From the NCBI GenBank assembly GCA_902628365.1, contig CACOMW010000007.1, positions 1 to 46,493 on the forward strand: a stretch of 46,493 nucleotides of DNA, read 5' to 3'. This DNA comes from an uncultured Marinoscillum sp. (GTDB lineage: Bacteria; Bacteroidota; Bacteroidia; Cytophagales; MED-G16). Shown here one piece after another: positions 43,629 to 46,493 of this stretch (position 1 is the stretch's first letter; the number at the start of each line of letters is the position of its first letter). The notes under the pieces were generated by a model, which worked only from the letters and a program-made list of their open reading frames with translations, was not told the DNA's origin and did not search any database. Position numbers and translations under genes: made by a program.

Positions 43629-46028
43629 ATGTCTGATAATTTTTACAGTAATGAAGAATTGGATGATCAAAATTCTGATTCTAAAAGTGCTCAGGATAAA
43701 GTCAAAATAGTATTTGGATCACTTTTTCTATTTTTATCAATATTTATATTATTTTCATCAATTTCCTTCTATTTTACCGGAAAATTAGATTTTGATCTTA
43801 TTGTATCTGATGTTTCAGTACTAAATGCTGGAACAGAAGTCGAAAATTGGTTAGGATATTTTGGAGCTTTTATATCTCATTATTTAATTTATGAGGGATT
43901 TGGTATTTCTTCAATTCTTTTTGTTCCTTTATTTTTATTTTCTGGTTTAAAATTAGTTTTCAAAGACTTTAATTTTTCTATTTATGATATAACATTCTTT
44001 AGTCTTTTTTTTATAATCTGGATTACTTCATTAATGGGGTTTTTGTTAACTATATTTGAGAATAATCAATTCCTTTCATTTTATTCTGGAGAGATTGGTT
44101 ATAATTTAGCTTTATTATTTGAAAATTTATTTGGCTTAGCTACACCTTTAATATTATTGCTATTTTTATTTCTTTTTATAATATATCAATTTAAAGTATA
44201 TTCATTTTCTATTCCTATTTCATTTTTAAGTTTTTCATTTTTAAAAAATAAAGAGGCTATTGCAGAAACTGATGAAGAGGAAGAAAAAATGATCGAAACT
44301 GATACAAAAGAAGAAGAAATTGAATTAAAGAGCGATGAGGTAGATAATGAAGAAGATTTAAATGATATAGATGAAATTACAGAAGAATTAAGCATACCAA
44401 AAGAAAAAATAGAAACAAAAAAGTCAGTATCAACTATTGATAAATCATTTCAACAAGAAAATTCAGATGATTTAGAATTAAAAGTTGAAAAATTTGATGA
44501 TCCTGAAAGATTATCAAAAATTGATATTTATGACCCTAAACTAGATTTATCTTCATATAAGTATCCAAAACTGGAATCATTAAAAGATTATCCAGATAAA
44601 AAAATTCAAGTTACAAAAGATGAGTTAGAATCTAATAAGGATAAAATAGTTGAAACCTTGAAAAATTTTAAAATTGAAATTGCAAAAATTAAAGCAACTA
44701 TTGGACCAACTGTTACTCTTTATGAAATTGTTCCTGAAGCCGGAATTAAGATTTCTAAGATTAAAAATTTAGAAGATGATATAGCTTTAAGTTTGTCTGC
44801 TCTTGGAATAAGAATAATTGCTCCAATACCTGGAAAAGGGACTATTGGTATTGAAGTTCCAAACAAAAATAGACAAATGGTTGATTTGAAGTCAGTAATG
44901 ACAACAGAAGCATTTGTTAAAAGTGATTATGATCTTCCTGTTATTATGGGTAAAACAATTTCAAATGAAGTTTATGTTTCTGATTTAACAAAAATGCCGC
45001 ATATATTAATTGCTGGTGCAACAGGACAGGGAAAATCTGTAGGATTGAATGTAATGTTAGCATCACTTTTGTATAAAAAACATCCTTCTCAATTAAAATT
45101 TGTATTAGTTGATCCAAAGAAGGTTGAGCTAACATTATTTAATAAAATTGAAAAACATTTTTTAGCAAAGCTTCCTGATAGTGAAGAAGCTATTATAACA
45201 GAAACAAAAAAGGTTGTACATACATTAAATTCATTATGCATAGAAATGGATGTTAGATACAATTTATTAAAAGATGCTCAAGCAAGAAATATAAAAGAAT
45301 ACAATACAAAATTTGAAAAAAGGAAATTGAACCCAAATGAAGGGCATAGATTTTTACCCTATATAGTTTTAGTTATTGATGAGTTAGCGGATTTGATGAT
45401 GACTGCAGGAAAAGAAATAGAAAACCCAATAGCAAGATTAGCTCAACTTGCAAGGGCTATTGGGATTCATTTAGTTGTTGCCACTCAAAGACCTTCTGTC
45501 AATGTTATAACTGGTGTTATAAAAGCTAATTTTCCTGCAAGACTATCATTTAGAGTAACTTCAAAAGTAGATTCAAGAACTATCTTGGATATAGGTGGGG
45601 CTGAACAATTAGTTGGAATGGGAGATATGCTACTTTCAAATGGATCTGATTTAGTTAGGCTGCAAGGACCATTTATTGATACTGATGAAATAAAAAATAT
45701 ATGTGTTTGGATAGGTGATCAAAGAGGCTATGAATCAGCATATAAACTACCAGAATATGTTGACGAAAATGAAAAATCTTTAAAAGAAATTGATTTATCA
45801 GATAGAGATGCACTATTTGAGGAGGCTGCTAGATTACTTGTGTTGCATCAACAAGGAAGTACCTCATTGATTCAAAGAAAATTAAAATTAGGATATAATA
45901 GAGCAGGAAGATTGATTGATCAATTAGAATCAGCAGGAGTTGTTGGTCCTTTTGAAGGAAGTAAAGCTAGAGAAGTATTAATTCCTGATGAGTATTCTTT
46001 AGAAAAATTATTAAACGAACTTGAATAA
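43629..46028 (+). CDS. ftsK: DNA translocase FtsK/SpoIIIE
   Basis: Septum-anchored, hexameric ATPase that pumps chromosome ends out of the closing septum and activates XerCD. The 799 residues comprise four membrane helices in the first 195 residues, an acidic low-complexity linker (about 205-290, Glu/Asp-rich), the motor with Walker A GATGQGKS and Walker B YIVLVIDELADLMM, QLARAIGIHLVVATQRPS, and the winged-helix gamma domain at about 725-799. The linker is short compared with E. coli, as is usual in this phylum. Starts 29 bases after pyrD. Confidence 0.96.
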   Translation: MSDNFYSNEELDDQNSDSKSAQDKVKIVFGSLFLFLSIFILFSSISFYFTGKLDFDLIVSDVSVLNAGTEVENWLGYFGAFISHYLIYEGFGISSILFVPLFLFSGLKLVFKDFNFSIYDITFFSLFFIIWITSLMGFLLTIFENNQFLSFYSGEIGYNLALLFENLFGLATPLILLLFLFLFIIYQFKVYSFSIPISFLSFSFLKNKEAIAETDEEEEKMIETDTKEEEIELKSDEVDNEEDLNDIDEITEELSIPKEKIETKKSVSTIDKSFQQENSDDLELKVEKFDDPERLSKIDIYDPKLDLSSYKYPKLESLKDYPDKKIQVTKDELESNKDKIVETLKNFKIEIAKIKATIGPTVTLYEIVPEAGIKISKIKNLEDDIALSLSALGIRIIAPIPGKGTIGIEVPNKNRQMVDLKSVMTTEAFVKSDYDLPVIMGKTISNEVYVSDLTKMPHILIAGATGQGKSVGLNVMLASLLYKKHPSQLKFVLVDPKKVELTLFNKIEKHFLAKLPDSEEAIITETKKVVHTLNSLCIEMDVRYNLLKDAQARNIKEYNTKFEKRKLNPNEGHRFLPYIVLVIDELADLMMTAGKEIENPIARLAQLARAIGIHLVVATQRPSVNVITGVIKANFPARLSFRVTSKVDSRTILDIGGAEQLVGMGDMLLSNGSDLVRLQGPFIDTDEIKNICVWIGDQRGYESAYKLPEYVDENEKSLKEIDLSDRDALFEEAARLLVLHQQGSTSLIQRKLKLGYNRAGRLIDQLESAGVVGPFEGSKAREVLIPDEYSLEKLLNELE

Positions 46029-46052
46029 TTTTACGTATATTAAATAATAACA

Positions 46053-46493
46053 ATGATGAACAGATTCATTTTTATAATTGCTTTAATTATTAATTTTATT
46101 TTTATTCAGGGTGCCTTTTCGCAAGAAAATAATAAAAAAGCTCTTCAAATATTAGATAAAATGAGCAATCTATATAAAAGTATGGATAGCTTTTCTTCAA
46201 CATTTGAATATTCAATGGTAAATCTTGATGAAGATATTGAAGATTCTTTTCAAGGAAAAATTACTATTAAAGAGGAAAAATATCTTTTGAAAATTGAAGG
46301 TCAAGAAATTATTAATGATGGTGAAACAGTTTGGACTTATATACCAGAACTTAATGAGGTTAATATATCAACTTTTGAATATGATGATCAAGAAATTTCA
46401 TTAAATAATGTTTTTGATTTATATAAAGATGGGTTTGAACAAAACTACCTTAGCGAAGATAATAAATATCATAAAATTGAATTATATCCTGAA
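46053..46493 (+). CDS. Outer-membrane lipoprotein carrier LolA-like protein (5' part)
   Basis: Partial gene running off the window; 147 codons are visible. Signal peptide at about residues 1-23 (hydrophobic, ending GAFSQ). The mature part begins KKALQILDKMSNLYKSMDSFSS and continues with FQGKITIKEEKYLLKIEGQEI and DGETVWTYIPELNEVNI, the pattern of LolA, which carries lipoproteins across the periplasm. In Bacteroidota a LolA gene regularly follows ftsK, as here (24 bases). Two ATG codons in tandem (46053, 46056) are possible starts. Confidence 0.85.
   Translation, partial: MMNRFIFIIALIINFIFIQGAFSQENNKKALQILDKMSNLYKSMDSFSSTFEYSMVNLDEDIEDSFQGKITIKEEKYLLKIEGQEIINDGETVWTYIPELNEVNISTFEYDDQEISLNNVFDLYKDGFEQNYLSEDNKYHKIELYPE

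Noticed and set aside
41623-43630. Possible dif site near xerD and ftsK
   Set aside because: I looked for a 28-base palindromic Xer site in the short gaps here and found only A/T-rich sequence without two convincing half-sites.

Overview
The window is a gene-dense, strongly AT-rich bacterial chromosome segment with about 46 protein genes and one transfer-messenger RNA (tmRNA) gene. I see no rRNA, tRNA, CRISPR array, insertion sequence or prophage. The gene content points to Bacteroidota, probably a marine flavobacterial lineage with a streamlined genome. Supporting signs are the rplM-rpsI-rpsB-tsf block, the DUF4290-murA pair, the pheT/coiled-coil/zapA trio, the ftsK-lolA pair, the conserved 73-residue DUF2795-type protein, and DUF1684 and DUF3108 proteins. 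Promoters also fit the Bacteroidota form TTTG-N19-TAnnTTTG, and starts have AT-rich leaders with no obvious Shine-Dalgarno sequence. This assignment rests on remembered family knowledge, not on a search.

Layout. 1-7.9 kb (+): histidine degradation, hutH, hutU (broken into two overlapping reading frames), hutI and a bifunctional ftcD, followed by a sodium:amino-acid symporter with an unusual insertion. 7.9-13.9 kb (mostly -): zapA, a coiled-coil protein, pheT, a DUF1684 protein, rpsT, the DUF2795-type protein (+), ispD and queA. 13.9-19.2 kb: a MacB/FtsX-type permease (+), recA (-), a DUF3108 protein and a two-component system (+). 19.2-21.8 kb (+): L13, S9, S2 and EF-Ts, behind a good promoter. 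21.8-25.1 kb: an M24 aminopeptidase (-), an O-methyltransferase and a lytic transglycosylase (+). 25.1-29.0 kb: two Gfo/Idh/MocA oxidoreductases around a nucleoside/sugar-type MFS transporter. 29.0-32.2 kb: dnaX (-), tmRNA (+) and a DUF2855 protein (+). 32.3-37.7 kb: a translationally coupled pair of exported proteins (a serine hydrolase lipoprotein and a cadherin-like/coiled-coil protein), a START protein, murA and a DUF4290 protein. 37.8-46.5 kb: uvrD/pcrA, a polyphosphate-glucokinase-like kinase, rnhA, aroQ, xerD, pyrD, ftsK and the 5' part of lolA.

How the genes work together. The hut block would convert histidine to glutamate, ammonia and a one-carbon folate unit, provided the broken hutU is functional or is a sequence error. 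recA, xerD, ftsK, uvrD, dnaX and rnhA are chromosome maintenance genes, but they are scattered rather than in one operon. Genes are packed tightly: three convergent pairs end in one shared TTAA that supplies both stop codons.

Most of the window is ordinary core genome, and I did not find a clearly new defence or mobile system. The best leads are: a 13-A run in dnaX where a one-base slip in either direction ends the protein at once, giving a gamma-like product; the hutU split, explained exactly by loss of one 5-base tandem copy; an atypical tmRNA tag; MurA with Asp in place of the fosfomycin-target Cys; the repeat-containing insertion in the symporter; and the uncharacterised exported pair at 32.3-35.1 kb.
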